NCBI RefSeq assembly: GCF_030532915.1
Contig: NZ_JAUNKD010000006.1
Location: 1-64,000, forward strand
From: Capnocytophaga sp.
Lineage (GTDB): Bacteria; Bacteroidota; Bacteroidia; Flavobacteriales; Flavobacteriaceae
Direction of reading: 5' to 3'
DNA length: 64,000 bases
Shown: positions 1 through 8,509 of the stretch, piece after piece
Position numbering within the stretch: position 1 is the first letter of the stretch
Layout of the letters: the number at the start of each line of letters is the position of its first letter
Notes under the pieces: model-generated
What the model saw: the letters and a program-made list of their open reading frames with translations, nothing else
Told to the model about the DNA's origin: nothing
Databases searched by the model: none
Program-made: the position numbers and the translations under genes

Positions 1-173
1 GATTATTCATTGCCAATTTGTTCATTGTTAATTATAAAATTGTTCATTATTAATTGTAAGATTATTCATTGCCAATTTGTTCATTGTTAATTATAAAATT
101 GTTCATTATTAATTGTAAGATTATTCATTGCCAATTTGTTCATTGTTAATTATAAAATTGTTCATTATTAATT
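1..173. repeat. Three tandem copies of a 59-bp AT-rich repeat
   Basis: Copies start at 1, 60 and 119. The first two are identical over 59 bases and the third matches for its first 55 bases before changing, ten bases ahead of the menB start. Each unit contains two related sub-motifs of the form TTCATTRTTAATTR. There are no variable spacers, so it is not a CRISPR. The array may extend beyond the left window edge. A 16-base part of the unit recurs at 35555-35570 ahead of the mevalonate kinase gene. Confidence 0.95.
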
Positions 174-182
174 ATATAACTT

Positions 183-1016
183 ATGAATTGGAAAACCGTA
201 AAACAATACGAAGATATTACTTACAAAAAACACAATGGCGTAGCGAGAATCGCTTTTAACCGACCGGAGGTTCGCAATGCGTTTCGTCCGAAGACCACTT
301 CGGAGCTGTACGATGCTTTTTACGATGCGTACGAAGATTCAAGTATCGGGGTGGTGTTGCTCACGGGCGAAGGACCCAGTCCAAAGGACGGCGGACACGC
401 ATTTTGTAGCGGCGGCGACCAAAAAGCACGCGGACATCAAGGTTATGTGGGCGACGATGGCAGACATCGGCTGAACATTTTGGAAGTGCAACGCCTCATT
501 CGTTTTATGCCCAAGGTGGTTATTGCGGTGGTGAACGGCTGGGCTGTTGGGGGCGGACATTCGCTTCACGTGGTGTGCGATTTGACCCTTGCCAGTAAGG
601 AACACGCCATTTTCAAACAGACCGATGCCGATGTTACCAGTTTTGACGGCGGTTATGGGTCGGCATATTTGGCAAAAATGGTGGGACAGAAAAAAGCCCG
701 AGAGATTTTCTTTTTAGGGCGAAATTACTCGGCACAGGAGGCTTTCGAGATGGGAATGGTCAATAAGGTGGTGCCACACGCCGAGTTGGAGGCGGAGGCG
801 TACCAGTGGGCTCAGGAGATTTTGGCAAAGTCGCCGACTTCTATCCGTATGCTGAAATTCGCGATGAACCTCACCGACGACGGAATGGTAGGTCAGCAGG
901 TATTCGCAGGGGAAGCCACCCGCCTTGCCTATATGACCGACGAAGCCAAAGAAGGACGCAACGCCTTTTTAGAGAAGCGCAAGCCTGATTTTGGCGAGGG
1001 GCAGTGGATTTCTTAA
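183..1016 (+). CDS. menB: 1,4-dihydroxy-2-naphthoyl-CoA synthase (MenB)
   Basis: MenB closes the second ring in menaquinone synthesis, converting o-succinylbenzoyl-CoA to 1,4-dihydroxy-2-naphthoyl-CoA in the cytoplasm. The 277 residues are full length for this crotonase-fold family. Visible are the oxyanion-hole segments around FCSGGDQ and GWAVGGGHSLHVVCDLTLAS, and the segment SFDGGYGSAYL that marks MenB among crotonases. The ATG at 183 begins an N-terminus of normal MenB length. No Shine-Dalgarno sequence is visible, which is usual for Bacteroidota. The gene stands alone after an AT-rich tandem repeat, while menA lies about 32 kb away on the other strand. Confidence 0.95.
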   Translation: MNWKTVKQYEDITYKKHNGVARIAFNRPEVRNAFRPKTTSELYDAFYDAYEDSSIGVVLLTGEGPSPKDGGHAFCSGGDQKARGHQGYVGDDGRHRLNILEVQRLIRFMPKVVIAVVNGWAVGGGHSLHVVCDLTLASKEHAIFKQTDADVTSFDGGYGSAYLAKMVGQKKAREIFFLGRNYSAQEAFEMGMVNKVVPHAELEAEAYQWAQEILAKSPTSIRMLKFAMNLTDDGMVGQQVFAGEATRLAYMTDEAKEGRNAFLEKRKPDFGEGQWIS

Positions 1017-1056
1017 TTATTATGTTGTAAAAAATATGATGATAATTCCGGTTGTT

Positions 1057-1108
1057 AGGCTGAGTAGTCGAAATCTTGTAAAAACAAAAATTCGACTACT
1101 CTCAGCCT
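1057..1108. repeat. REP-like hairpin in the menB downstream region
   Basis: The left arm at 1057-1072 (AGGCTGAGTAGTCGAA) pairs with the right arm at 1091-1108 (TTCGACTACTCTCAGCCT). The stem is 16 bp and the right arm has a two-base insertion; the loop is 18 bases. The hairpin lacks a clean T-run, so a simple terminator is less likely than a dispersed palindromic repeat. From memory, elements containing TTCGACTAC..CTCAGCC occur widely in flavobacterial intergenic regions. The rest of 1017-1274 shows no gene. Confidence 0.7.
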
Positions 1109-1274
1109 GATAAAAGATGTTTTTTTAAGTCATTATGTTTTTGTATCACTTCCATTTACTTCTATAAGGATAATTATAAACTCAATCATTGTGATTTTTA
1201 GAAGTTAAGCCATATAAAAACGCAGTTCTTTTGAATGATTGTTATGTACTTGCATAAAAATTGGAAAAATCACG

Positions 1275-1964
1275 ATGAAAAAGAAAAATCCTTTTGCGTT
1301 ACATAAATTAGATTGGTTGGAGAAGCTGACTTGTGTGCTTGCTATTTGGTTTTTGATTTATCCGAAGCCTTATGATATTCTGATGGGTGTGTTGCTGGTC
1401 ATTCCGATAGCGGGTATCATTATCAATGGCTTACAAAAACCCAGTATTGCCTCACTTGTGGAAGTTACTAAGGATAAAGAAGGCGTCAATAAATATGATG
1501 TAGCTGATTTTATTGACATTGCGGCTTGGATTATCTTGATTCGTGTTCTTTTGGATTATGAATTTGAGAGTTTTTATAGTTTGTTGCTTCCGGGGGCTGT
1601 GGCTTTTGTGCTGATGCTCCTTATTTTGCTTCTTACACATCGGCTTATTGTTCAATCAACCAAAAATAAATGGTGGATTTATATTTCCATCATATTTAAT
1701 GTCTTTTTGTACAGTTACGCAGGTACTTACGCCATTAATTGCACGTATGATTATTCCAAACCGGAGATTTATAAGAATGAAGTATTGGATAAACACACGT
1801 CAAGAAGAAGACGCGGCGGAACTACCTATTATGTTACCGTAAAACCTTGGGGAAATCACTATGAAAAGGAAGATATTTCCGTGTCAATGCAAGAGTATCA
1901 GAAATTACAGATAGGTGATGAGGTGGAAATTGCAGTTAAAAAAGGTGTTTTTAATATTCCGTGA
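1275..1964 (+). CDS. Unidentified integral membrane protein
   Basis: I do not recognise this family. The likely start is the ATG at 1275 (MKKKNPFALHKLDW), a basic cytoplasmic leader before the first membrane segment. An in-frame ATG at 1239 would add 12 residues of no obvious use. About four hydrophobic segments are visible in the first two thirds (around LTCVLAIWFLIYP, VLLVIPIAGIII, FYSLLLPGAVAFVLMLLILLL and WWIYISIIFNVFLYSY). A soluble C-terminal tail of about 65 residues follows, with an Arg-rich patch (SRRRRGG) and a beta-rich end. No neighbour suggests a function. Confidence 0.6.
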   Translation: MKKKNPFALHKLDWLEKLTCVLAIWFLIYPKPYDILMGVLLVIPIAGIIINGLQKPSIASLVEVTKDKEGVNKYDVADFIDIAAWIILIRVLLDYEFESFYSLLLPGAVAFVLMLLILLLTHRLIVQSTKNKWWIYISIIFNVFLYSYAGTYAINCTYDYSKPEIYKNEVLDKHTSRRRRGGTTYYVTVKPWGNHYEKEDISVSMQEYQKLQIGDEVEIAVKKGVFNIP

Positions 1965-2073
1965 TATTATGTTCGTCCTAAAAAGTAGTTTTTTACGTAT
2001 AAAAACACTGTTTTTTGGCTTATACAATAATTTCTATGCCATTCAAAAAATGATATGCCAAATATAAAAAACA

Positions 2074-2112
2074 AAAGGCAAAGATGTCACAAGATTGTAA
2101 CTCTCTGCCTTT
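2074..2112 (-). terminator. Probable terminator after ccoG
   Basis: AAAGGCA at 2074-2080 pairs with TGCCTTT at 2106-2112. On the minus strand the hairpin is followed by TGTTTTTTAT. It lies 20 bases past the ccoG stop codon and would end the cbb3 operon. The long loop makes it imperfect. Confidence 0.5.
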
Positions 2113-2132
2113 CAATATATGTATGGCTGACA

Positions 2133-3554
2133 TCATTTAAAAACTCGCGGCCCTAAAAAGATGGTTTGGGTCGTTTCGATTTTCTTTCCGTTGCTGTACA
2201 CTTCCAAAAAGATTTTTGTTTTTTCTTCTTCTAAATCTTCTTCTTTGATTTTGACAAACATCGTTCCGTCGGTCAGCCCTTGTTTGGGGATAAAAATAGT
2301 TTCTTTGCCCACCAAAACAATCTGAACATTCGGATTTTTAGCCTTAATAACCACATTATCAAAATCCTGCGTGGTTTTATTCACGATTTTATACGTGTAC
2401 ACATTGCTTATCACTCCGTCGGCTTCGTGCTGATAAAGTTGCCCCGAAAGACGCAACACATCGGCTTGCACATCGCTTCTAACAAAAAGCATTCCTATCA
2501 AAATACCGATTAAAATCACCAGCACCGCCGTGTAACCTTTCATTCGTAAATCAAACTTGAAAGGTGCTTTTTTCTTAATATTTTCTTCACTGGCAAAACG
2601 TATCAATCCACGCTTCATACCGGTTTTGTCCATCACCTCATCACAAGCATCAATACAGGCGGTACAATTCACGCATTCAAGTTGGGTTCCGTTACGAATG
2701 TCAATTCCGGTGGGGCAAACGTGCACACACTGAAAACAATCGATACAATCGCCGTGCCCGAGCGCTTGTCGGTCTTCATTCTTACGGAATTTTTTACGTC
2801 CGTTTTGGGCTTCTCCCCGCTCGTAATCATACGCCACGATGATGGAACGATTGTCAAGCAACACGCTTTGCAAACGCCCGTACGGACAGGCAATGATGCA
2901 AACCTGCTCTCGAAACCAAGCAAATACAAAATAAAAAACACCCGTAAAGATGAGCAGCGCCACAAACGTACTCAGATGTTGAAAAGGTCCGTCGGTAATG
3001 TACATCACCAACCTGTCTGTCCCGATAAGATACGCCAAAAACGTATTGGCTACTAGAAACGAAATCAAAAAGAAAACAATCCATTTAAGTACACGTTTTC
3101 TGATTTTTTCGGCATTCCATTCCTGCCTGTCCAAACGCATTTGCGCCCCTCTGTCGCCTTCAATCCAATATTCAATTCGGCGGAAAACCATTTCCATAAA
3201 TATAGTTTGCGGACAAATCCAGCCGCAGAAAATACGCCCGAAAACCACCGTAAAAAGCGCCAAAAAAACAACGCCTATAATCATTGAAATTACAAACAGA
3301 TAAAAATCTTGTGGCCAAAACGGCAATCCGAAAATATTAAATTTTCGTTCTAAAACGTTGAAAAGCAGAAACTGATTTCCGTTTATTTTAATGATAGGTG
3401 CTGCAAATAAAAAGATTAGAAGCGCATAACTAACATATTTTCGATAGCGGAAATAGCGCCCCGAAGGTTTTTTAGGATACACCCACGCCCGCTTTCCGTG
3501 TTCATCAATCGTTCCGATGGAATCTCGGAATACATCTTTTCCTTGTTGAGCCAT
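2133..3554 (-). CDS. ccoG: cbb3 oxidase accessory protein CcoG (RdxA/FixG family)
   Basis: This membrane-bound polyferredoxin is needed for assembly of cbb3-type oxidase and is linked in the family to copper reduction during cofactor insertion. The protein has 473 residues with several membrane segments (about 41-58, 84-105, 158-178 and 196-213, and another near 340-360). Cys pairs sit at FCGWICP (110-114) and in CIIACP (219-223). Two ferredoxin-like clusters follow: C270/C273/C276/C280 followed by Pro, and C294/C297/C300/C304, where the usual Pro after the last Cys is Asp. An Ig-like periplasmic domain forms the C-terminus. It is the last gene of the ccoS-NO-Q-P-G run, separated from ccoP by a 120-bp gap with a strong hairpin. 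Confidence 0.95.
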   Translation of the reverse strand: MAQQGKDVFRDSIGTIDEHGKRAWVYPKKPSGRYFRYRKYVSYALLIFLFAAPIIKINGNQFLLFNVLERKFNIFGLPFWPQDFYLFVISMIIGVVFLALFTVVFGRIFCGWICPQTIFMEMVFRRIEYWIEGDRGAQMRLDRQEWNAEKIRKRVLKWIVFFLISFLVANTFLAYLIGTDRLVMYITDGPFQHLSTFVALLIFTGVFYFVFAWFREQVCIIACPYGRLQSVLLDNRSIIVAYDYERGEAQNGRKKFRKNEDRQALGHGDCIDCFQCVHVCPTGIDIRNGTQLECVNCTACIDACDEVMDKTGMKRGLIRFASEENIKKKAPFKFDLRMKGYTAVLVILIGILIGMLFVRSDVQADVLRLSGQLYQHEADGVISNVYTYKIVNKTTQDFDNVVIKAKNPNVQIVLVGKETIFIPKQGLTDGTMFVKIKEEDLEEEKTKIFLEVYSNGKKIETTQTIFLGPRVFK

Positions 3555-3575
3555 AACTGATTCATTTAAAATTAA

Positions 3576-3649
3576 AAAGAGGTTAGGGAGGTGATACCAA
3601 ACAAGGCTGTCGCCCTTTCAATATCCCCAATCATATCCCTAACCTCTTT
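3576..3649. repeat. 74-bp imperfect palindrome between ccoP and ccoG
   Basis: AAAGAGGTTAGGGA at 3576-3589 pairs perfectly over 14 bp with 3636-3649. The 46-base interior contains further self-complementary parts (GGTGATA with TATCCCC; AAGGCTGTCGCCCTT). On the minus (transcribed) strand the hairpin ends in CTCTTTTTAATTTT, so it could act as a partial terminator or mRNA processing signal between ccoP and ccoG. Its nested structure also fits a REP or small MITE-like element. Confidence 0.7.
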
Positions 3650-3674
3650 GTGTAAAAAAAATCCTATGAAAAAA

Positions 3675-4508
3675 TTATTCTTCTGTGTATAAGTCACCCT
3701 CCGGTGCTTTTGGATTGGCAGGTGTGGTTCCTTTCAATGTTTTGATATAACTTGCCACCTGCGCAATTTGCTCGGGCTTTAATGAGGCTTTCCAAGCCAC
3801 CATACCTTTTCCGTCACGACCACCTTCTGAAATGGTATTGAATATTTTGTTGATGCTTCCACCCAAAATCCAATAATCATCCGTTAGGTTAGGTCCGATA
3901 CCTCCTCCTCCGTCTGCCATATGGCAGGCCACGCAATTGGTTTGGAATATCTGTTTTCCGGCTTCAAGATCCGAAGCGCCCGTAAGCATTTTTACGTTAT
4001 CGGCATTGAGCAAATTTGGGTTGTTTTTGCGATATTCGGCAATTTCTACTTTTGCCTGTGCCACATCTTTATCGTACTCTTGGGTTTGCCCGTCAGCCCC
4101 AAGCATTTCAAAACGAACGAAATAGATAACGGCAAAAATGATTGTTGCGTAGAACAAATAAACCCACCAAGTTGGTAACGTATTGTCAAGTTCTTTGATT
4201 CCGTCGTGTTCGTGTTCCAAAATAATATCTTCTTCACGCTCAACAGGCACTTGGTTTACCATACTTGCATAGAAGCGTTTCCAGAACGAACCTTCTTCGT
4301 GCTTGGCTCCGTACGTAAGGTTTTCAACCCCCCGAATAACTACTTCGGTGAAAATCAACACAAAAAGCAAGAACAGCAAAAGTACCTGAATTTGAGAATA
4401 CTTAGCAATTGCCGAAACCTCTTTTGTTCCGTATAAAAGTTCTAAAACAAGAGCTACAACACCAACGATGGTTACTACTCGTAAAAATGGAATTAAATTT
4501 CTTTTCAT
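3675..4508 (-). CDS. ccoP: cbb3-type cytochrome c oxidase subunit III (CcoP), mono-haem
   Basis: This membrane-anchored c-type cytochrome passes electrons to the cbb3 catalytic subunit. Three hydrophobic segments lie near residues 8-26, 40-58 and 115-132. The single haem-c site is C192-V-A-C195-H196, with M236 in GKGMVAW as the probable sixth ligand. Classical proteobacterial CcoP has two CXXCH sites; only one is present here, as is common in Bacteroidota. The start overlaps the ccoQ stop by four bases (ATGA), indicating translational coupling. Confidence 0.93.
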   Translation of the reverse strand: MKRNLIPFLRVVTIVGVVALVLELLYGTKEVSAIAKYSQIQVLLLFLLFVLIFTEVVIRGVENLTYGAKHEEGSFWKRFYASMVNQVPVEREEDIILEHEHDGIKELDNTLPTWWVYLFYATIIFAVIYFVRFEMLGADGQTQEYDKDVAQAKVEIAEYRKNNPNLLNADNVKMLTGASDLEAGKQIFQTNCVACHMADGGGGIGPNLTDDYWILGGSINKIFNTISEGGRDGKGMVAWKASLKPEQIAQVASYIKTLKGTTPANPKAPEGDLYTEE

Positions 4509-4696
4509 AATAAAGTATTATTTTCGTCATCGTCATCAAAAGGAATATTGTTCAACTCATTGATGCTTTCCTTCTTATAACCCAGCACCCACCAAAAGAG
4601 CCCGACAAAGAAGAGGAAAAAAATCAATAACGATATGATGGGAAATATTTCAAACCCATCAGATGATGCCATTATTTCCTTGATTGACTTAATCAT
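4505..4696 (-). CDS. ccoQ: CcoQ/FixQ-like small cbb3 oxidase subunit
   Basis: A 63-residue protein with one membrane helix (about residues 18-41, IFPIISLLIFFLFFVGLFWWVLGY) and an acidic tail (DDDDEN). CcoQ proteins stabilise the cbb3 complex. Assignment rests on size, topology and position between ccoNO and ccoP rather than on strong sequence identity. It begins five bases after the ccoNO stop and overlaps ccoP by four bases. A start at the internal Met9 (4672) is possible. Confidence 0.85.
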   Translation of the reverse strand: MIKSIKEIMASSDGFEIFPIISLLIFFLFFVGLFWWVLGYKKESINELNNIPFDDDDENNTLL

Positions 4697-4701
4697 TGTT
4701 G

Positions 4702-6888
4702 TTATTCAGCGTTTGCGGTTTTAATTTTAATATCAGTACCCAATCGTTGCAAATAAGCGATAAGTGCCACGATTTCACGATCTTTCATCGGCACAAACTC
4801 TTGTCCTTCTTTTTGTGCTTTTGCTTTTGAGGCTTCGTATTGTTTTACAAAGTCAGGATCGTTGTACAGGTTTTTCTCAATCTTCATTGCTTGCTCTTCC
4901 ATTGATTTGTGAGCATTGGCAATGTCTTGGTCTGAATAAGGTACACCCAACGTAGCCAACGTACGCATTTTGGCTTGAATGTCTCCTCGATTGTGTTTAT
5001 TTCTAGTTAGCCACGGATATGCCGGCATAATACTTCCCGGTGAGGTACTGGTAGGGTCGTACATATGATTGAAATGCCAGTTGTCAGAATATTTGCCTCC
5101 TAAACGTAACAAATCCGGACCGGTACGTTTACTTCCCCAAAGGAACGGACGGTCATACACAAACTCGCCTGCCTTTGCATATTCACCATAACGCTCCACT
5201 TCACTACGGAACGGACGCACCATTTGGCTGTGGCACGATACGCATCCTTCACGAATGTACAAATCACGTCCTTCTAACTCCAACGGTGTATACGGTTTTA
5301 CGCTTGATATGGTCGGCACGTTTGATTTCACAAAAATGGTCGGTACAATTTGAACCACACCACCTATCAAAATCGCTACGGTTGCCCAAATAGTCATTTG
5401 AACCGGTCTGCGCTCCAACCAAGTATGGAAGGTTTCACCTTGCAATCTGCCATTGCTGATGGTTGCCAACGCCGGAGCTTGTGCCAATTCATCTTCAAGT
5501 TTCGGAGCCGTTTGTAAAGTTTTAATTACGTTATAAACTCCCGCAAGCACACCCACCAAGTACAATGTTCCACCCACGGCACGCATTGCGTACATCGGCA
5601 TAATGTTAGTTACGGTTTCCAAGAAGTTTCCATAAACCAATGTTCCGTCAGGGTTAAACTGCTTCCAAAGTGAAGCCTGCGTAAATCCGGCTACGTAAAG
5701 CGGAAGTGCGTAAAACACAATTCCCAACGTTCCTATCCAGAAGTGGAAGTTTGCCAATTTCATTGAGTACAAATTGGTTTTCCACATTTTAGGAACAATA
5801 TAGTAAATCATACCAAAGGCAAGGAACCCGTTCCAAGCCAAAGCTCCTACGTGTACGTGTGCGATAATCCAATCGGTAAAGTGGGCAATGGCATTTACGT
5901 TTTTAAGCGAAAGCATCGGTCCTTCAAAAGTAGCCATACCATAACCGGTAATTGCCACCACCATAAATTTAAGCGTTGCGTTTTCGCGAACCGTATCCCA
6001 AGCGCCACGAAGCGTTAACAGACCGTTAATCATACCTCCCCACGACGGTGCTATAAGCATTACGGAGAACACAACCCCCAAGTGCTGTACCCATTCCGGC
6101 AAAGCCGTGTACAACAAGTGGTGAGGTCCTGCCCAAATGTAAATAAAAATCAAACTCCAAAAGTGAATGATTGACAATCGGTATGAGTACACGGGGCGGT
6201 TTGCCGCTTTCGGAACAAAGTAGTACATCAATCCTAAGAATGGCGTGGTCAAGAAGAAAGCAACTGCATTGTGCCCATACCACCATTGTACCAAGGCATC
6301 TTGTACCCCTGCATATACCGAATAGGATTTAAGAGCCGTTACCGGAAGCTCTAAGTTATTAAAAATGTGTAACACAGCCACCGTTACAAAAGTTGCCAGA
6401 TAGAACCAAATCGCCACGTAAATATGACGCTGTCTTCTGCGCAAAATAGTCCCAATCATATTGACACCGAAAGCCACCCAAACAAGGGCAATCATAATAT
6501 CAATAGGCCACTCCAATTCGGCGTATTCCTTTGAGGTTGTGTATCCTAACGGAAGTGTAATAGCCGCTGCAACGATGATAAGCTGCCAGCCCCAAAAGTT
6601 AAAGTTACTTAAAAAATCACTAAACATACGGGCTTTCAAAAGCCGCTGCATCGAGTAGTAAACCCCTGCAAAAATCGCGTTCCCCACAAAGGCAAAAATA
6701 ACCGCATTTGTGTGCAACGGACGAAGACGCCCGAAACTCAACCAAGGAATTTCAAGAGACATCGACGGAAAAAGAAACAGGTAAGCCAACCATAAGCCCA
6801 CCAACATCCCTACAACACCCCAAAGAAGGGTTGCAAAGAGGAATTTCCGTACAATTTTGTTGTCATAGTAAAATTGTTGCTTCTCCAT
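4702..6888 (-). CDS. ccoN: Fused cbb3 cytochrome c oxidase subunits I and II (CcoNO)
   Basis: A single 728-residue chain joins the haem-copper catalytic subunit CcoN (roughly residues 1-480, about 12 or more membrane helices, with conserved His in segments such as RPLHTNAV, WYGHNAVAFFLT and AHVHVGALAWNG) to the cytochrome c subunit CcoO (roughly 490-728). The CcoO haem site is C549-V-S-C552-H553 in REGCVSCHSQMVRPF. The complex reduces oxygen to water with high affinity and pumps protons in the inner membrane. Fusion of N and O is the normal arrangement in Bacteroidota. It follows ccoS by 23 bases. Confidence 0.97.
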   Translation of the reverse strand: MEKQQFYYDNKIVRKFLFATLLWGVVGMLVGLWLAYLFLFPSMSLEIPWLSFGRLRPLHTNAVIFAFVGNAIFAGVYYSMQRLLKARMFSDFLSNFNFWGWQLIIVAAAITLPLGYTTSKEYAELEWPIDIMIALVWVAFGVNMIGTILRRRQRHIYVAIWFYLATFVTVAVLHIFNNLELPVTALKSYSVYAGVQDALVQWWYGHNAVAFFLTTPFLGLMYYFVPKAANRPVYSYRLSIIHFWSLIFIYIWAGPHHLLYTALPEWVQHLGVVFSVMLIAPSWGGMINGLLTLRGAWDTVRENATLKFMVVAITGYGMATFEGPMLSLKNVNAIAHFTDWIIAHVHVGALAWNGFLAFGMIYYIVPKMWKTNLYSMKLANFHFWIGTLGIVFYALPLYVAGFTQASLWKQFNPDGTLVYGNFLETVTNIMPMYAMRAVGGTLYLVGVLAGVYNVIKTLQTAPKLEDELAQAPALATISNGRLQGETFHTWLERRPVQMTIWATVAILIGGVVQIVPTIFVKSNVPTISSVKPYTPLELEGRDLYIREGCVSCHSQMVRPFRSEVERYGEYAKAGEFVYDRPFLWGSKRTGPDLLRLGGKYSDNWHFNHMYDPTSTSPGSIMPAYPWLTRNKHNRGDIQAKMRTLATLGVPYSDQDIANAHKSMEEQAMKIEKNLYNDPDFVKQYEASKAKAQKEGQEFVPMKDREIVALIAYLQRLGTDIKIKTANAE

Positions 6889-6911
6889 TATTATCTATAT
6901 TAATTATTCAG

Positions 6912-7097
6912 TTAGTTTTTATTTTCTTGATTTTGAGACTGCTGCGCCTCATCAACCAATTCATCTTCAAAAAGCATTCGCACCGCAGGAGTGTGACTGT
7001 CATCATATTGCCCTTTGCGTACCGCCGTTACAAACAAAAAGAAAAACAACAACGCTACTACAATACTTATGGTTATCAACATATATATCACGCTCAT
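6912..7097 (-). CDS. ccoS: cbb3 oxidase assembly protein CcoS
   Basis: A 61-residue protein with one N-terminal membrane helix (about 3-23), then the conserved family stretch RKGQYDD, and an acidic Gln-rich tail. CcoS is required for haem and copper insertion into cbb3 oxidase. It is the first gene of this operon. The copper ATPase gene ccoI, which often precedes ccoS, is not present upstream; the next gene on this strand lies beyond a 309-bp gap and is gcvT, transcribed from the other side of a terminator. Confidence 0.9.
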   Translation of the reverse strand: MSVIYMLITISIVVALLFFFLFVTAVRKGQYDDSHTPAVRMLFEDELVDEAQQSQNQENKN

Positions 7098-7352
7098 ACT
7101 AAAATGATTTTATAGAATCGCGACAAAAGTACACAATCTTCATCAAGAAAAAAAACGCTTTATATCATTTTTTTCTTATTTTGAACAAATCTAAAAAACA
7201 TCTTTTTTTAACAAATTCTTATCAATGTTTTAAAAAATATTTTGTTTCGATGCAAAAACGTAGAAAATACCTATCTGGTTGCAAAAAAAAGCAAAACACC
7301 AACCGCAAACCTTGTTTAAAAAAAATATGTTTTTCAGCTGAATTATAACGAA
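7098..7352. promoter_or_regulatory. AT-rich upstream region of the cbb3 operon
   Basis: This gene-free stretch must hold the ccoS promoter. On the minus strand a good -7 element TACTTTTG lies at 7131-7124, about 27 bases before the ccoS start, but I see no matching -33 TTTG at the usual distance. No convincing FNR-type TTGAT-N4-ATCAA palindrome was found. The remainder is runs of A and T with no gene. Confidence 0.4.
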
Positions 7353-7387
7353 AAAACTCAAAAACGCATTGGCTATTTTTGAGTTTT
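7353..7387. terminator. Terminator after gcvT
   Basis: AAAACTCAAAAA (7353-7364) pairs perfectly with TTTTTGAGTTTT (7376-7387) around an 11-base loop. On the minus strand it is followed by further T residues, as expected for the end of the ppa-gcvT transcript. Confidence 0.8.
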
Positions 7388-7406
7388 CCATTATTAACTT
7401 TTAAAA

Positions 7407-8489
7407 CTATCCTTTATAAAAAGGCAACTTCACCACGGTGGCAGGCACTTTATTCTTACGGATTTGGATAAAAATCTCGCTTCCGGGTTTAGAAAGTTCG
7501 GTGGGGACGTAGCCCAAACCGATGCCTTTGCCCAATGAAGGTGCCATTGTTCCACTGGTTACCTTACCGATAACGTTTCCGTCGGCATCGACAATTTCGT
7601 AATCGTGACGCGGAATGGCTTTTTCCTGCATTTCAAAACCGACTAACTTACGGCTCACTCCGTTTTCTTTCTGGGCTTTGATAGCTTCGCAGTTCACGAA
7701 ATCTTTGGTGAATTTGGTAATCCAACCCAAACCGGCTTCGATGGGCGAGGTGGTGTCGTCAATGTCGTTTCCGTAGAGGCAGAAGCCCATTTCCAAACGA
7801 AGCGTGTCACGAGCCGCCAATCCGATGGGTTTTATTCCGAAAGAAGCTCCCGCTTTGAAAACTTCGTCCCAAACGTGCTTGATATGTTCGTTTTTAACGT
7901 AAATTTCAAAACCACCACTTCCGGTATATCCTGTTGCTGAGATGATTACGTCTTTCACACCGGCAAATTCACCAATCACGAAATGATAATATTTTATGTC
8001 GGAAAGATTAACAGGCGTGATGGACTGCATCGCTTCAATGGCTTTTGGTCCTTGAATGGCAAGCAACGAATACTGGTCGGAAGTGTTTTCCATATCCACG
8101 CCCCACGTATCGTGTTTTTTAATCCACTCCCAATCTTTTTCAATATTGGAAGCATTGACAACCAGCAGGTAATGTTCATCGGCAATTTTGTAAATAATCA
8201 AATCATCAACAATTCCGCCGTTTTCATTGGGCAAACAGCTGTATTGTGCCCTTCCGTCGTAAAGTGCCGTAGCGTCGTTTGAGGTTACTTTTTGAATTAA
8301 ATCCAAGGCGTGTTTTCCTTTGAGGACAAACTCGCCCATATGGCTTACGTCAAAAACGCCCACGCCATTGCGAACGGTTTCGTGTTCAGCATTTACCCCT
8401 TCATATTGTACGGGCATATTAAACCCTGCAAACGGAACCATTTTAGCCCCCAATGCGATGTGAACGTCGTTCAAAAGTATGTTTTTCAT
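7407..8489 (-). CDS. gcvT: Aminomethyltransferase, glycine cleavage T protein
   Basis: GcvT transfers the aminomethyl group from lipoylated H protein to tetrahydrofolate, releasing ammonia and giving 5,10-methylene-THF. The 360 residues span the whole family. The N-terminal folate-binding part includes FDVSHMGEF, which contains the conserved Asp region, and the C-terminal barrel domain ends in [20 protein letters not shown]. It lies 20 bases after ppa on the same strand and is probably cotranscribed. No gcvH or gcvP is in the window, and I saw no glycine riboswitch upstream. Confidence 0.95.
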   Translation of the reverse strand: MKNILLNDVHIALGAKMVPFAGFNMPVQYEGVNAEHETVRNGVGVFDVSHMGEFVLKGKHALDLIQKVTSNDATALYDGRAQYSCLPNENGGIVDDLIIYKIADEHYLLVVNASNIEKDWEWIKKHDTWGVDMENTSDQYSLLAIQGPKAIEAMQSITPVNLSDIKYYHFVIGEFAGVKDVIISATGYTGSGGFEIYVKNEHIKHVWDEVFKAGASFGIKPIGLAARDTLRLEMGFCLYGNDIDDTTSPIEAGLGWITKFTKDFVNCEAIKAQKENGVSRKLVGFEMQEKAIPRHDYEIVDADGNVIGKVTSGTMAPSLGKGIGLGYVPTELSKPGSEIFIQIRKNKVPATVVKLPFYKG

Positions 8490-8509
8490 AATACGTTGAT
8501 TTTGTATGG

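Noticed and set aside
1-173. The tandem repeat as a CRISPR array
   Set aside because: The 59-bp units are contiguous with no variable spacers, and no cas genes are present.
2669-3084. Several open frames antisense or out of frame within ccoG
   Set aside because: They are shadows of a well-conserved gene and their peptides are Cys- and Ser-rich without family features.
4505-4696. ccoQ as a chance open frame
   Set aside because: Its four-base overlap with ccoP, tight spacing after ccoNO and membrane-helix-plus-acidic-tail design support a real subunit gene, so the doubt was dropped.
7098-7352. An FNR/CRP-type site upstream of the cbb3 operon
   Set aside because: Only isolated half-sites such as TTGAAC are present; no symmetric TTGAT-N4-ATCAA was found.
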